A DNA stretch of 64,000 nt from Fulvia fulva (lineage: Eukaryota > Ascomycota > Dothideomycetes > Mycosphaerellales > Mycosphaerellaceae). The number at the start of each line of letters is the position of its first letter. Positions within the stretch are counted from its first letter, which is position 1. Location of the stretch: positions 3,162,001-3,226,000 of the forward strand of contig NC_063022.1 of assembly GCF_020509005.1 (NCBI RefSeq). The letters are read 5' to 3'. Shown in pieces: positions 10,290-21,698 of this stretch. Both the position numbers and the translations under genes were made by a program. Under the pieces are notes generated by a model, which worked only from the letters and a program-made list of their open reading frames with translations, was not told the DNA's origin and did not search any database.

Positions 10290-13200
10290 TAGAACGGCTA
10301 CTATACGGCAGATTATATACGCGGCCCTTATAGACGTAGTTATCGGCGATTATTACGAGTAAATGTTATACTACGTCACCGACCTCGAATATCACATCGT
10401 CTTTAGCCTACCGTGGCTTATAGCGCATAACCTAAACATCTTCTAGGAGATAGGCGAGGTGGCATTTAGATCGGATTACTGCTTTAGTCACTATCTATAG
10501 AATAAGATATCGACAATAGTGTAATCCCTAAACTATCGCGAGAAAAAGAAGTAGGTACTAGTACGGTACGGACTAGAGCCCTTTACTAGAGAAATAGCGA
10601 GCTTTATAGTAGGAGGGGCGGAGCTAAACGTCTCATTATATAACCTAGAAGACATAGACGATAAAGAAGTAGACTACTAGGGCGTTTCTTAACGCGCGTA
10701 GGGGATGTACGCGTACCGGCCTAGGGCTAAGTGCTTCTATATTATGCCTACTAGGCGTAAGAGCGACGACAGAGAGCTTAAGCTAAGTGTAATAGCTACT
10801 AATGATCTAGACTAATTCTTAAACAAGTAGTTTAATCACAACCCGAAGGAGAAGTTGCCGCTAATATACTACGATATTACGGACGCTTTCTTAGCTAAGG
10901 ATTATAAAGGACTCCTACCTTACTAACTAGGCGTAGATCATAAGATTTATATTAAGCCTAATAGTCTATAAGAGCCACTATACCGTAAGCCCTACGGCCT
11001 AGCTAAGAAGGAGAACGAGGCAGTTAAGAAATGGCTAGACGAGTAAACATCTAAAGGGAAGGTACGGAAAGTAGGGCAAAAGACGAGCTAGTCTCCTACA
11101 CTAGTACTAGTAGTACGTAAGCCTAGAGGTAGGCTACGTGTTTATATCGACTATAGAGGATTGAATACGATTACTATCAAGAACCGGTATCCGATTCCCT
11201 TAATATAAGAGACGCTTAACCGTATATACGGTAAGAAGTACTTTACGAAGCTAGATATTATAGTAGCCTTTAACAAGTTACGGATAGCTAAAGGGCACGA
11301 GTAGTTCACGGCGTTTACGACACGATACGGCATCTACGAGTGTCTAGTGCTACTATTCGGCTTATATAACGGACTAGTATCGTTCTAATTATACATTAAT
11401 AAGGTCTTATAAGAACACCTAGACGACTTTGTGTCGGCCTACCTAGATAACGTACTTATCTTTAGTGACACCTTAGAGGAGTATATTAAACACGTATAGA
11501 AGGTTCTTACTAAGCTACGCGATATAGGACTTATAGTAGACATCGATAAAAGCGAATTCTACTAATAGAAGGTAAGGTATCTTAGGCTAATTATAACCCC
11601 TAACGGTATCGAGATAGACCCCGAGAAACTCGAATGTATTTAGACATAGGAAGCTCCTAAGAACCTGAAGGATGTCTAGGCCTTCCTTAGATTTACTAAC
11701 TTCTATAGGCGGTTCATCAAAGCATTTTCGCGTATAGCTACTCCTCTTATAAACCTGACTAAGTCGGACGGACTAAGTAATCATAAGAATAGAAGGATTC
11801 AATAGTTACTAGATTACTAACGAGCCTTTAACAATTTGAAAGCTGCGTTTAGTAAAGCCGGTATACTCGCACATTATGTACTAGGTAGGGAAACGGTAGT
11901 AGAGACAGATTCTTTAGATTTTGTGAATACCGGCGTACTTTCGTAGTATAACGAGAAGGGTATACTACATCCTATAGCCTTCTACTCGAAGAAGTTGATT
12001 CTATAGGAGTACAATTATGAAATCTATAATAAGGAACTATTAGCTATTATCAAGGCTTTTAAGGAATAGAGACCCGAGCTCGCCTACGAAGCAGATAATA
12101 AGGACTTATAGCTAGTCAAGATTTACACCGACTATAAGAACCTAGAATACTTTATAAAGATAAAGCAGCTAAATCGGCGACAAGCGCGTTAGGCTAAGTT
12201 CTTATTATAGTTTAACTTTAAGATAATATACCGTCTAGGACTTCAAGGTACAAAGCTAGATAGCCTAACGAGACGTAGCTAGGACCTTCCGTAGGGGGTG
12301 AACGACCCTCGGAACTAGCATTAGTATTAGACATTGCTACCTCCTAAGCGATTCCTTAAGATCGCCTTACTATAGGTAATAGTAGAAGATACGCCGGAAG
12401 AAGAGGAACTAGTATAGCTAGACCCTAAAGCTAAAGAGTTTATACCTATAGAACGAGATGCGCCTACTAAACAACCGGCGACGCGTAAAAGTTAACGGGA
12501 AGCCGAACTCGAGTATCGAATGTCGACGGCGTACGTAACCGATAACGAGCTTAAGACCGCGATTAAGGACCTACAGAAAGACCGTACTCCTATACTACTA
12601 TAGAGAGCGAAGATTTACCTAGCACACTATAAAGTAGATAGCGACCTACTATATATTCGAAATCAATACGACGGCTAGAGCTTATAGGTACTAAATGACT
12701 AAGCCTTATAGACTAGGATAATCAAGATAAACTATAACGCTCTAGTAGTAGGCTATCTAGGACGAGCTCGTACTTATAAACTCGTAGTACGTAAATTCTA
12801 CTAGCCTAGATTAGCGAGATCCGTACGTAGATATACCGCGAATTGCCGTACCTACCGTATAACAAAATCTCTACACTCCTAGCCACTAAGATTATTATAG
12901 CTACTTCCTATTCTAGATCGGCCTTAGAAATATATTGTAGTCGACTTCGTTATCGGACTACTAGATAGTACTCTTAACGGTATAGTCTATAATAACATTA
13001 CAACCGTTACTAATAGGCTTACTAAGGAAGTCGAGCTGATCCCTATTAGCGTAATAACAGCACAGAATGCGGTAAGGCTTTTCCTTAAATATATGTTCTA
13101 TCGGTACGGGTTTCCTAACACTATTATATCAGACCGTAGTAAGTAGTAGGTTGCTACCTTCTAGAAGAAACACTATAAGATACTCCGTACAAATCGTAAG

Positions 13201-14170
13201 CTAAGTTCTTCGTATTACCTAGAAACTAATAGATAGTTAGAACGTACTAACTAGGCAATAGAACAGTATCTTCGTATATTCACTAATAAGGCACAGGATG
13301 ACTAGGTAGAATAGCTATGCCTTGCTTAGTTCGCGATCAACAATCACCTATCCGAGACTACTAGTATGTCGCCGTTCTACGCTACCTTAGGCTATAACCC
13401 TAAGTTTATAGAGCGAGTTGACCTAAACGCTAGAAAGGAGGGAGGACTAACTACTCTCTAGCGACTAGATACGCGATCAGTAGAAACCTTTATACGTCGA
13501 ATTTACGAGCTTTATAAGCACCTTTAAGAGAATATACGAATGTTATAAGCTCTCTAAGTAGAAGTAGCAAACCGCTACCGAAGTATTTCTCTAGACTATA
13601 AGGTAGGTGATTAGGTGTATCTTAGTACTAAGAATATCCGCACGACTCGACTATCTAAGAAGCTAGACAGGAAATATGCCGGCCCTTACTAGATTACGGA
13701 AGTTATGCCGGCTAGACTCTCTTATCGACTAAAACTATTAGACGCTCTAGTAGGACTTAATAACTACTTCCACACCTTACTACTATAACGAGCCGACCAC
13801 CCCGATTTCCTACTACTTAAAGGGTAGTATCTAGCGCCGCTACTACCGATAACTATCGAACCTAACACTACCGAGGCTAATGTAGTAGCCGATATAGTAG
13901 TAGCACCTACGTATATGTACGAGGTAGGAAAGATCCTTAATATATACACCCGTAAGCGGGCAGGTAAGGTAAAGAAGGGGCACAAGCGCAAGGTAGATAT
14001 ATAGTATAAGGTGAAATAGGCTAGATATTAGAACGAGGAGGATAGTAAGACCTAGTAACCTATAGAGGATATACTTAAATACGCGGCCGCCGCTATTATA
14101 GACTCTTACTATAACCGGCCGGAGTTGTCTACGCCTATAGGCTTCGTAGCTCTATCTAACTAGTCCCTAC
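10290..14170 (+). pseudogene. Gypsy pol: protease, RT, RNase H, integrase, chromodomain-like end, RIP-degraded
   Basis: A single reading phase. Protease-like residues lie near 10,310-10,440 (YVTDLEYHIVFSLPWL). Reverse transcriptase is at about 11,100-11,600 ([26 protein letters not shown], and YLDN at 11440-11451 in place of YLDD). RNase H is at about 11,870-12,270. The integrase with a zinc-finger remnant and core (VVDFVIGLL, TIISDRSK, ERTN) is at about 12,780-13,550. A chromodomain-like segment (YEVGKILN then YKVK*ARY) is at about 13,915-14,035. All interruptions I read are TAA or TAG. The lost catalytic aspartate makes it inactive. Confidence 0.88.
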
Positions 14171-14579
14171 TAGCTACTAAGGTGCTCGGGCTTAATACGA
14201 TTAGGGTCATTCCGAAAGACACCGTTACGAATAAGTCGCCTCGAGCCTTACCTCTAATAGAATCTGCTCCGTATATATTCGATACTCGAGTAGAGCCTAT
14301 AGAGCCTATAATAATACCTAACTTTAGTTAGAAGGATTATACGCGAGTACTAGCCGAAGATAGACGTAGGTCTAGAGTAAGCTAGCTAACTAGGTAATAT
14401 ATTTCTCGAAGGAAGCCGGTCGAGGATAGTCTTAATAGAGCTAATGCGATGTTATCGGATAACAACAGGGTACTAGAGGATAATTAGGCGTTCGCGAGAT
14501 TATAGAGCTCGATAGGCAAGTAGCCTTATAAGGTAGATAACGCTTAGAGGACTAAGGCGTGTTTTAGGAGAGGGGATAC

Positions 14580-14763
14580 TATTACGGGTAGCCCGCGACC
14601 CCCTACTATAGCTACGTCGGCCCGGCTGAACCGCGGACCTTCCGTATCGGGTTAGCGCGGCTTAGCTTTGCTTTATAACTTCGCCGCGCCTCGCGCTCCT
14701 CTTTCGTAGCTACGTAGAACAATAACTATCTCGTTCGGACCCTATAATACGCGCGCCCTTATA
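14580..14763 (+). repeat. 3' LTR of the Gypsy element
   Basis: It starts TATTACGGGT (TG of the terminal dinucleotide changed to TA) and ends CCCTTATA. It is flanked on the right by CTACT, the same five bases as to the left of the 5' LTR. Confidence 0.93.
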
Positions 14764-14768
14764 CTACT
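14764..14768. repeat. Target-site duplication of Gypsy, right copy
   Basis: CTACT, matching 7543-7547 and lying directly after the 3' LTR. Confidence 0.88.
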
Positions 14769-17700
14769 ATAGGGTATCGTAATAGTTAGTAGTGTTAGGT
14801 ACTAACTACTATATATTGTCTTAAGTTACGTGATCTATTACGTGCTCGATTTGCCGGTCTTTTTAGTTATATATTACTAACTCGCGGTGTTACGGCTAGT
14901 ATAGTTCTTGCCTAAGGAGCTTTTAGTAGGCGTCTCGAGGTTATTAGGTATATGGCTACTAAGCCTGTTCTTCTACCCCCTCGGCCTATGCTATGTCTTA
15001 CTCGTAATAAGCAACATATAGGTCGTAGTATTATTTAGGCTCTTTAGCCGGTTCCGCTATTACGATGTTCTCGATAGGGGTCGTGTACCCTACTATTAGG
15101 CGTAATAGGTTATAGAACGTAGTCTTATCGAAGAGGACGTCCTTGACTCGTATAACCCTATCTTTTAATAGGTCCTATACGCGGTAGATGTTAGTAGAGT
15201 CGTATCCTATAAGGTAGCCTATAAGCGCTCTCTCTTAGAGTTTCTCGCTCTTACTAGGCTGATCTGGTCTATAGATAAACACGTATATAAGGGAGCTATA
15301 TACTACTATATAACCTACGTTTGGAATTCGTCCTATTACTAATTCGAATAGGGTCTTCTAGCCCTTTAACTAGATAGGGGATCGCTAGAGGATGTATACC
15401 GCTACTATAGTATATTCTAGCTAAAGCTTTTCCGGCAATCGTACGTAGATACGAATAGTTCTGCTTATAGTAATGATTAGAGCTCTAGCTCTTTCTACTA
15501 GGTCCTACGTAGGCGCGTATTCTACGGTTACGTACTATTCAATCTTATTGTTATTAATAACTAAGCGAAACACCTTCCTAATAGCGGGCTCGTTATCGCT
15601 ATAGAAGTATACGAACCTACGACTAATAAAGTTGATAAAGCTTAGTAGGCTATTAAAGTAAGCTAATACCGATTGCTAATCCCTATTCTTAATAGTGAAC
15701 TAGAAGTGTCTATAGGTATCTAGATCGTAGAAGTAGACGAGGTACCTATTACCGTTATAGGCGATAGTAAATTCTGCTAAGTCTATAGCTATATAGCCGT
15801 ATAGGGTTATTACCCTAATAGGCTAAGACCGATTGTATACCTTATAAGCTTTACTAAGCCTACATGCTCTATAATATATAGTAAGGGGTACGCTTAGACT
15901 ATCGTTAATAATCACCCCCTTAACTCTAAGCGGCAACTACTTAATACGTTTAGCGCTAATATGACTAAAGATTTGATACTACTAGCGGCTAGAGAGCTTT
16001 CGGTGTTTAATAGGGGTCCTACTAGACGTAGCTATACCTTAAGTGCCCCTAGTACTATTTATGACTACTAGAACGGTACGGTCACTATCCTCTTAAGTAG
16101 TTAGAGATGCTACGCTATTAGTAGATTCATCGCCGATGTTTGCACCCCTACTAATAGTGCTAATAAAGTGCGCGTTACGTATCTTTTTAGTGACCTTCGG
16201 TAGTACTAGGCCCTCTTTTATAGGCTATTAGTAAATAATAGGTGACTTAGGTAGTGTGACCACCTTAAAGAAAGGGATTGTACTAGTAGGGCGGTGTAGG
16301 TCTATCAATTTAGTTTCGTTATACCACATTGAATTACTACGTCCGTACTACTAGAGTCCGGCTCTTTCTATACGTGTATAAGAGATAACGTTTATATAAA
16401 AGCCTAGGCAGTAAGCCACATCTAGTAAGGTGAATAAATGGCCTCTAATTGATATATAAACACGCCCTAACGCTATAATTAGAAAGGTGGTTGTTCTAGC
16501 CTAGATTTCTAAGGTAGTAAGGCGCTCTATAATGAACTCTATACTCTCCTAGTCATAATGATTGACTATATAAGTGTCTAAACAGTTATTATATACCTAG
16601 CAATCCCTAAAGTTAACGCTCAACTTACTAATTAAGCTAGAAAGAATAGTAAGGCTAACAAAGCCCTTATCGCTTAGTAATACCTTCTTCGTATTAGTAA
16701 TAGCCTTATTACGTTCCTAGTCCTTACGATTGTTACGATTTAACACGCTAAGCAGACGCTCGCCGTCGTCGCTTAAGTAGTAGTTAATAAAGTTTTTCTA
16801 GTACTTCTTCTACTGCTCTAAGCGCTAATCCTTTACTAGGCGCTTATCGGGTTTGATCATATCGTATAAGAACAGGCCCTTATAATAGGTGTCCTTAGGC
16901 TTGCCGGTGATGTTCTAGTAGCCGCTTAGCCTATTATTATCCTTATCTTTATTCTTATCGCCGCGTCTACTACTACGACCCTTATTACCGCGGCTATTAC
17001 TACGGTTATTACTACGGCTACTACTACGGTCACCCTCCTTTTGACTAGTACCTATAGGTGCTATTTCATCCTCTACTTCTACTAAGGTTTCTCCGGAGAA
17101 GGTTACGAAGACTAATCGACCGTTAGTTATTACTAGTACGGTGTCGCGTATCTATTCGAGGTAACGCTTAGTAAGCTTTTGTAGTAACATTTTGTTACGC
17201 TTCTACTCGTAAAATAGAGAAGTACCGTAGGCTAGAGCCTACTTCTACTAAATAGTAAGTAGGAAGTGTCTACTAAGGTCGTCGTACTCGGCGTAGTTAT
17301 ACTTAAGCATCTTGGTCTACAAAACTAACTAGTCTAAGCACTAGTTATCGATTCTACGTACGCTAGCCTTCTAAAGCCTAGATAGCTTAAGCGTAAGCTA
17401 CCGCTTACGTAGTATATCGTCTAGACTATACTGATCCTTAAGAGCCTAGTATTTCGCTCTAAGGGTGTTCTAGCCGTATATTAGCTCTTGCCCTAGCTCT
17501 ATCGTCGTACGGATAAGGTAGGTAATAAGCTTTGATCGCGTAGTAGTAAAGATGTCGTACATCCGTTACCTTCGGTCTACGTCTATTTGTCGTAGCTTAA
17601 TAAGATCTCTTAATATAGCGTCTCCTACCGTGTACGCTTATTAGATTTCCTTAAACGTTAAGTGAGTAGGCTCTGTTAGCTCGTTACTTAGTTAGTAAGG

Positions 17701-17841
17701 ATCTATATACTTCTAGACATTCAAAGACTCTACGTAGAGCTCTAGCTAACGGTTAAACTTGTCCTATTAGTTATAGCTCTTTAGAACTACGGTACCCTAA
17801 GGTAGGGCACCGGTAGTTACCGGCGTCTCGGTAGTGGCCAT
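14769..17841 (-). pseudogene. Copia-2 gag, protease and integrase, RIP-degraded
   Basis: The minus-strand frame from ATG 17841 gives a gag-like protein with the usual charged helical part (FKEI, RDLIKLRQIDVDRR, LTLKLSRL), then an S/R/N/G-rich stretch. This is followed by a Copia-type protease/GAG-pre-integrase region and an integrase core with YFYSDNEPAIRKVF near 15,570. Stops are only TAA/TAG. The right edge of the Gypsy insertion at 14,768 joins it to the reverse transcriptase part at 7,547. Confidence 0.75.
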
Positions 17842-18101
17842 AACTGTAAAATGGGTTATAGGCTGGTGAAAGTTCCACGCGGGTTCACTAGGCCTAGGGG
17901 ATACTACTGTACTAGTTGTAGTAGTAGTGCTATGACGATACAAACTCTGCTTTAGGGCTTCCTTGTCGTAGCGAATGTTAGTGAGCGCTAATCGGGCTCA
18001 TAACTATTACGTTAGAAGTGTAGGAAGTTATTGTACGGGCTCATATAGGGTGTTTCAAAAGCAGGTTGTGTATTGCATGTGTCTATCTAGAATGGACAAG
18101 T

Positions 18102-18320
18102 GTTGCTCTTGAAGAGGCTGCAGGTGACTAATCAGTCACCTGATTCTTAGCGTACGTGGCCTCAAGTTTTGATGATGGGATGTTGCCCATGTGCACGCTC
18201 GGATCGCGACAGTTGCTCTTCAAAAGGGTGTGTAGGTAACTAATTGATATTACCTAATTCCTAGCGGCTACTGCCTTAGGTTTAATAGGCTGCTGCCTAT
18301 GTGTACGCCGGATCGCGACA
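18102..18320. repeat. Two diverged tandem 109-bp units, each with a palindrome
   Basis: Unit A (18102-18211) and unit B (18212-18320) both begin GTTGCTCTT and both end GGATCGCGACA. Between these, similarity is partial. Unit A holds the inverted repeat CAGGTGACT...AGTCACCTG (18121-18142). Unit B holds TAGGTAA...TTACCTA (18233-18256) at the same relative place. They sit at the border between the retrotransposon nest and the first host gene. They may be old LTR or MITE fragments; I cannot assign a family. Confidence 0.7.
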
Positions 18321-18816
18321 CCCTCTGGCTTGGCTTGGCTGGCTTGAGGACCACACTGGAAACACGCCGAGAACGCGATTCTAGTACCGGGAAGGTGCCT
18401 TTAGTGTACCTCCTAGGTATCTATAGAGCGCCTTCGCCTTCCCCACACCCTTCCAGTCGTTGTTGTTCTGCGCGTTCTCGTCCAAATGATAGTAGTAGAT
18501 CGATATATGGTCGAGCTAGTTTGCCCATCAATATATGTATGAGTGGTCTTGGGCAGTTTCGGAATCGCGCATTGTCTCGCTTCGCTGGATGAATGTTGAG
18601 AGCATTTTGAGGAACGAGCTCGCGGGTGCCAGGCGGCTGGGTGGAAAGTTCATTCTCGATATCATGCAGTATACTACAGTTGACAGCGACCGCTGTCTCA
18701 TCCTATGGATCGCCTGTCCAGGCGCATCTAGACCATAGCTGCCTCCCTTGCAGCATTCCCAGTATGCTACACACACAACGCCATGCATTCTAAACTCATA
18801 TCGAAGCGAAACGACT
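18321..18816. other. Intergenic, 3' side of RPT3
   Basis: Base composition is normal again and the TpA excess ends. Only short overlapping frames are present; I see no gene here. Confidence 0.6.
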
Positions 18817-20079
18817 CTACTTGTAGAAGTCGAACTTGTCCGCCTCGCTGGTACCCTTGACCTGGCTCGTGTACGCATCCTCCAAATCTTGCTGAATGAT
18901 GTTGTATCTGTTCTTCCTCACTGCTCGTAGACCTGCCTCTTGCATCACAGCCGCGATTATGGCACCTGATAGTGGATCGTTGCGCACAATGAGCGAGTCG
19001 AGGTCGACTTCAGGTGACAAGCTCATCTTAGATGCGATGGTGGAGAAGATCAGTCGTCGCTCGCGGCGGTCGCGCAGAGATGGGAACTCGATCTTTCGAT
19101 CCAGACGACCTGGTCGAAGAAGCGCAGGGTCGAGAGTGTCGGCACGGTTCGTTGCCATGATGACCTTGACGTTGGATGTCTGATCGAAACCGTCCATCTG
19201 GTTGAGCAGCTCAAGCAGGATACGTTGCACTTCTCTGTCGGCACCGGTCTGCGCATCGAAACGCTTCGTCGCAATAGCGTCAATCTCGTCGATGAAGATG
19301 ATGGCTGGGCTGTTCTCTCGTGCCATTCTGAAGACGTCTCGCACCATACGTGGTCCCTCGCCCAAGTACTTTTGTACGAACTCTGATCCCACCACTCGGA
19401 TGAATGATGCTGTTGTGCTGTTTGCTACGGCCTTGACCAACATAGTCTTTCCTGTTCCTGGTGGTCCATAGAGCAACACACCACGCGGCGGATCGATACC
19501 AATCTGCTTGTATAGGTCGAATTGTGTGAGTGGCAGCTCCACGGCTTCCCTAATCTCCTGCTTCTGCATATCCAGACCACCAACATCGGCATATGTGACA
19601 TCTGGCTTCTCGTCTGCGCCAAGCATAGCGATGCTGCTGTCGGCTTCCGGCGGTAGAATGTCGACCAAGCTGTTGGAATGTCTGTGCAGCGCCACACTGC
19701 TCGATGGCTTGAGGAGTTCTCGGTCGAGTGTGCTGAGTATGCGGACGACATAGTTGCTACCTGTCGACGACTGCACGATTCCGGTGTTCTGATCGATGGC
19801 CTCCATGAACTGTCCGATGACCAGCGGCACTGACTGAATGCGCTTGATCTCTTCCTGTGCCCGGACCAGCTCGCGCTTCAGACTTCGCTGCTCATCCTTG
19901 ATGTACTCCTCCTGCAGCTTGATGTACTCGAGTTGTCGCTGCAGCTTCTTGTATGTGGCATACTGATCGTCGCCGTCGGCGAGTCCCTCGATGGTGTCGA
20001 CGTTTGCGATGGCCGAGCTGGGGATCGCTCGCTTGAGGTGAGGCGCCTCCGTGTTCGCTGGGTTGAGCACGTCCGCCAT
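18817..20079 (-). CDS. RPT3: 26S proteasome regulatory subunit 6B (Rpt3)
   Basis: An AAA+ ATPase of the base ring of the 19S regulatory particle, which unfolds and feeds ubiquitinated proteins into the 20S core. It has 420 residues and no intron. The N-terminal part has a coiled coil (about 40-80, [16 protein letters not shown]) and the OB-fold region (about 85-125). The AAA module carries Walker A GPPGTGKT (205-212), Walker B IIFIDE (260-265), the arginine finger region ([13 protein letters not shown]) and a C-terminal AAA lid. The protein ends FYK, the C-terminal tail typical of Rpt3. The length fits the family (about 418-430). The stop codon is TAG, which shows that TAG is a true stop in this genome. 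It is the first intact host gene right of the transposon nest. Confidence 0.97.
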   Translation of the reverse strand: MADVLNPANTEAPHLKRAIPSSAIANVDTIEGLADGDDQYATYKKLQRQLEYIKLQEEYIKDEQRSLKRELVRAQEEIKRIQSVPLVIGQFMEAIDQNTGIVQSSTGSNYVVRILSTLDRELLKPSSSVALHRHSNSLVDILPPEADSSIAMLGADEKPDVTYADVGGLDMQKQEIREAVELPLTQFDLYKQIGIDPPRGVLLYGPPGTGKTMLVKAVANSTTASFIRVVGSEFVQKYLGEGPRMVRDVFRMARENSPAIIFIDEIDAIATKRFDAQTGADREVQRILLELLNQMDGFDQTSNVKVIMATNRADTLDPALLRPGRLDRKIEFPSLRDRRERRLIFSTIASKMSLSPEVDLDSLIVRNDPLSGAIIAAVMQEAGLRAVRKNRYNIIQQDLEDAYTSQVKGTSEADKFDFYK

Positions 20080-21698
20080 CGTGATAGTATGTCTGTTGGT
20101 TTGGGCGGTGGATTATAACGGGGCGGCGGGGGTTGATGGAGGTGATATGCGTGATGTGGTGGTAGTGTTGTCGAGTGTTTGATGGAACAGTGAGCTGCTC
20201 GGAGGACGCGAGAGTCGATCCGATCCTGCTTATGTAAGCGGACAGTTCTAGCGCGCCTTCTCCATCGACGATCACCTTGCTTCGTCAACATTCACTCAAC
20301 TAGAGCATGTGCGCTTCACACACATTCGTCATGACTATTTCATGATACTGCCGTGTGCAAGATCCGGTGTCAGCCAATACTGACATTCGATCAAGATGGT
20401 TTCGAGACTTCGCCATCATCTTAACAGCATATCCTGATGACCACGGACACAAGTAAGGCGATATCTCCCGCAGACCTCGAATGGGGAAAGTGAGTACGAA
20501 AGCTTGACTGGTATAATACATTCGAGGAACAGGTGATCGCTGCTGGTCGCGCTGCAGAAGTGGTTTGAACATTACACTACTGTCCCGGCACTCTGAACTT
20601 CCCCGTGAATCAATTCGCTCAGTCGGCAGCGATACGGTCACTATCAGTGGCTCTACCGTGAGGCTCTCATCAGCAATCTTACTGCGATGCTGGCTGCTGG
20701 CTATGGCTATGTCCATCGTGGCAACTCCAGACTCCCCAACAAATGATGGGCATTGAGAGATGAGCTCGACCACATCTGCCCGCCCGGTGCAACGACAGTC
20801 CTTCTGCGAATATTTTGATTCAGGCACTGCATCTGGACAGCTTATTATCCACATAGCAGTCCCAGCACACGTGCTTCATGCCTACGGCTCCATTGTCCGG
20901 TTTCATGGTACACAGTTCAAAACAGAGTTCTCGCGTTGCGCGCGCCTCAGCCTGTTCAGACGAGAGCAGGGACGTCATGCGTATGATATGCATTGCCAAC
21001 ATGCAGCCTGAGCTCGGCCCGCTGCCTTTCTCCGAAGCTGCATGGATGAAATTCCTTTCCGGACCGGTCGTGAGGTCACAATGCAGAGCTTGGTACCACT
21101 TGGTCGATGCTTCACACCAGAAACACGATAACCAAGCTTCGGACATTTGATGCAGGAGCCCTTTGGGTCGACTTCTCTTCACGCTTCACACCGTGCAGCG
21201 GCTGATGATGGACGGCTACTGGTCTAGCCGAGAGCTCTTGCGATCTTTTACCACAACAATGGCCATGTATCGATATGCAGAGATCGTTTCCCCACGCCGT
21301 GCAGCATCCGTCTGCCGAACAGCCTCACCTGTTTGCGTGGTCGAGCTTGCTGTGAGAATCTGCACACGTTTTACCTGCGTCTGATAAATCTGGTTCACAC
21401 ACCGCGTTAACAACGACCAGATAGCCAATGAGATGAGCAGTGAACATAATATGTCCATCGTTCTGCGTCCTGCGTTACGAGCATGCAAGGTTACTGCTTC
21501 CTATAGACGCTGCGGATCCTGCGGGTCCTGCAAGTCAAGGGTTCAGCTTGACGGTTATAGGTACCGACTGTGAACGCTTCTCGGGGCTCCTCACAATGAC
21601 CGAAATGCAAAAGATGGCGGGTGAGAGCATTGTGCTAAAAGCACCAACGTCCTCGCCTGTGCGGTTTCGAATATTGGTCTACTGTCCGAGGTAACCAG
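20080..21698. other. Long intergenic region between RPT3 and the P450 gene
   Basis: It holds the divergent upstream regions of RPT3 (minus) and the P450 (plus). Minus-strand frames of 184 codons (20300-20854) and 120 codons (20820-21182) overlap each other, have no recognisable domain and look like chance frames. I see no supported gene. Confidence 0.5.

Larger units (their letters stand above)
7548..14763 (+). mobile_element. Complete Ty3/Gypsy chromovirus-like retrotransposon
   Basis: A 7.2-kb element with two 184-bp LTRs (7548-7731 and 14580-14763) and a perfect 5-bp target duplication, CTACT, at 7543-7547 and 14764-14768. The order is gag (about 8,100-9,990), protease, reverse transcriptase, RNase H, integrase and a C-terminal chromodomain-like end. 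The pol frame is continuous over about 3.8 kb (same reading phase from 10,290 to 14,170) and interrupted only by TAA/TAG, so it decayed by point changes without net indels. It is inserted in the pol gene of Copia-2. Confidence 0.93.
5900..18050 (-). mobile_element. Copia-2: minus-strand Ty1/Copia element, host of Copia-1 and Gypsy insertions
   Basis: Read on the minus strand from the right: gag starts at ATG 17841 (MATTETPVTTG), followed by a low-complexity S/R/N/G stretch near 16,950-17,040. Protease-like sequence (LLDVAYCLGFYINVISY) is near 16,400 and the integrase core is at about 14,769-16,000. After the Gypsy insertion, reverse transcriptase (YVND at 6537-6548) and RNase H run to 5900, where the frame breaks off in a VDYKAS motif at the Copia-1 LTR. 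Stops are TAG/TAA throughout. The right end is unclear: a GGGCTCATA motif occurs at 17994 and 18037, and the RIP-type composition fades near 18,050. An intact 5' LTR is not recognisable. Confidence 0.8.

Noticed and set aside
20300..21182. Minus-strand ORFs of 184 and 120 codons upstream of RPT3
   Set aside because: They overlap in different phases, have no domain-like pattern and no neighbours in operon-like order. Chance frames are likely.
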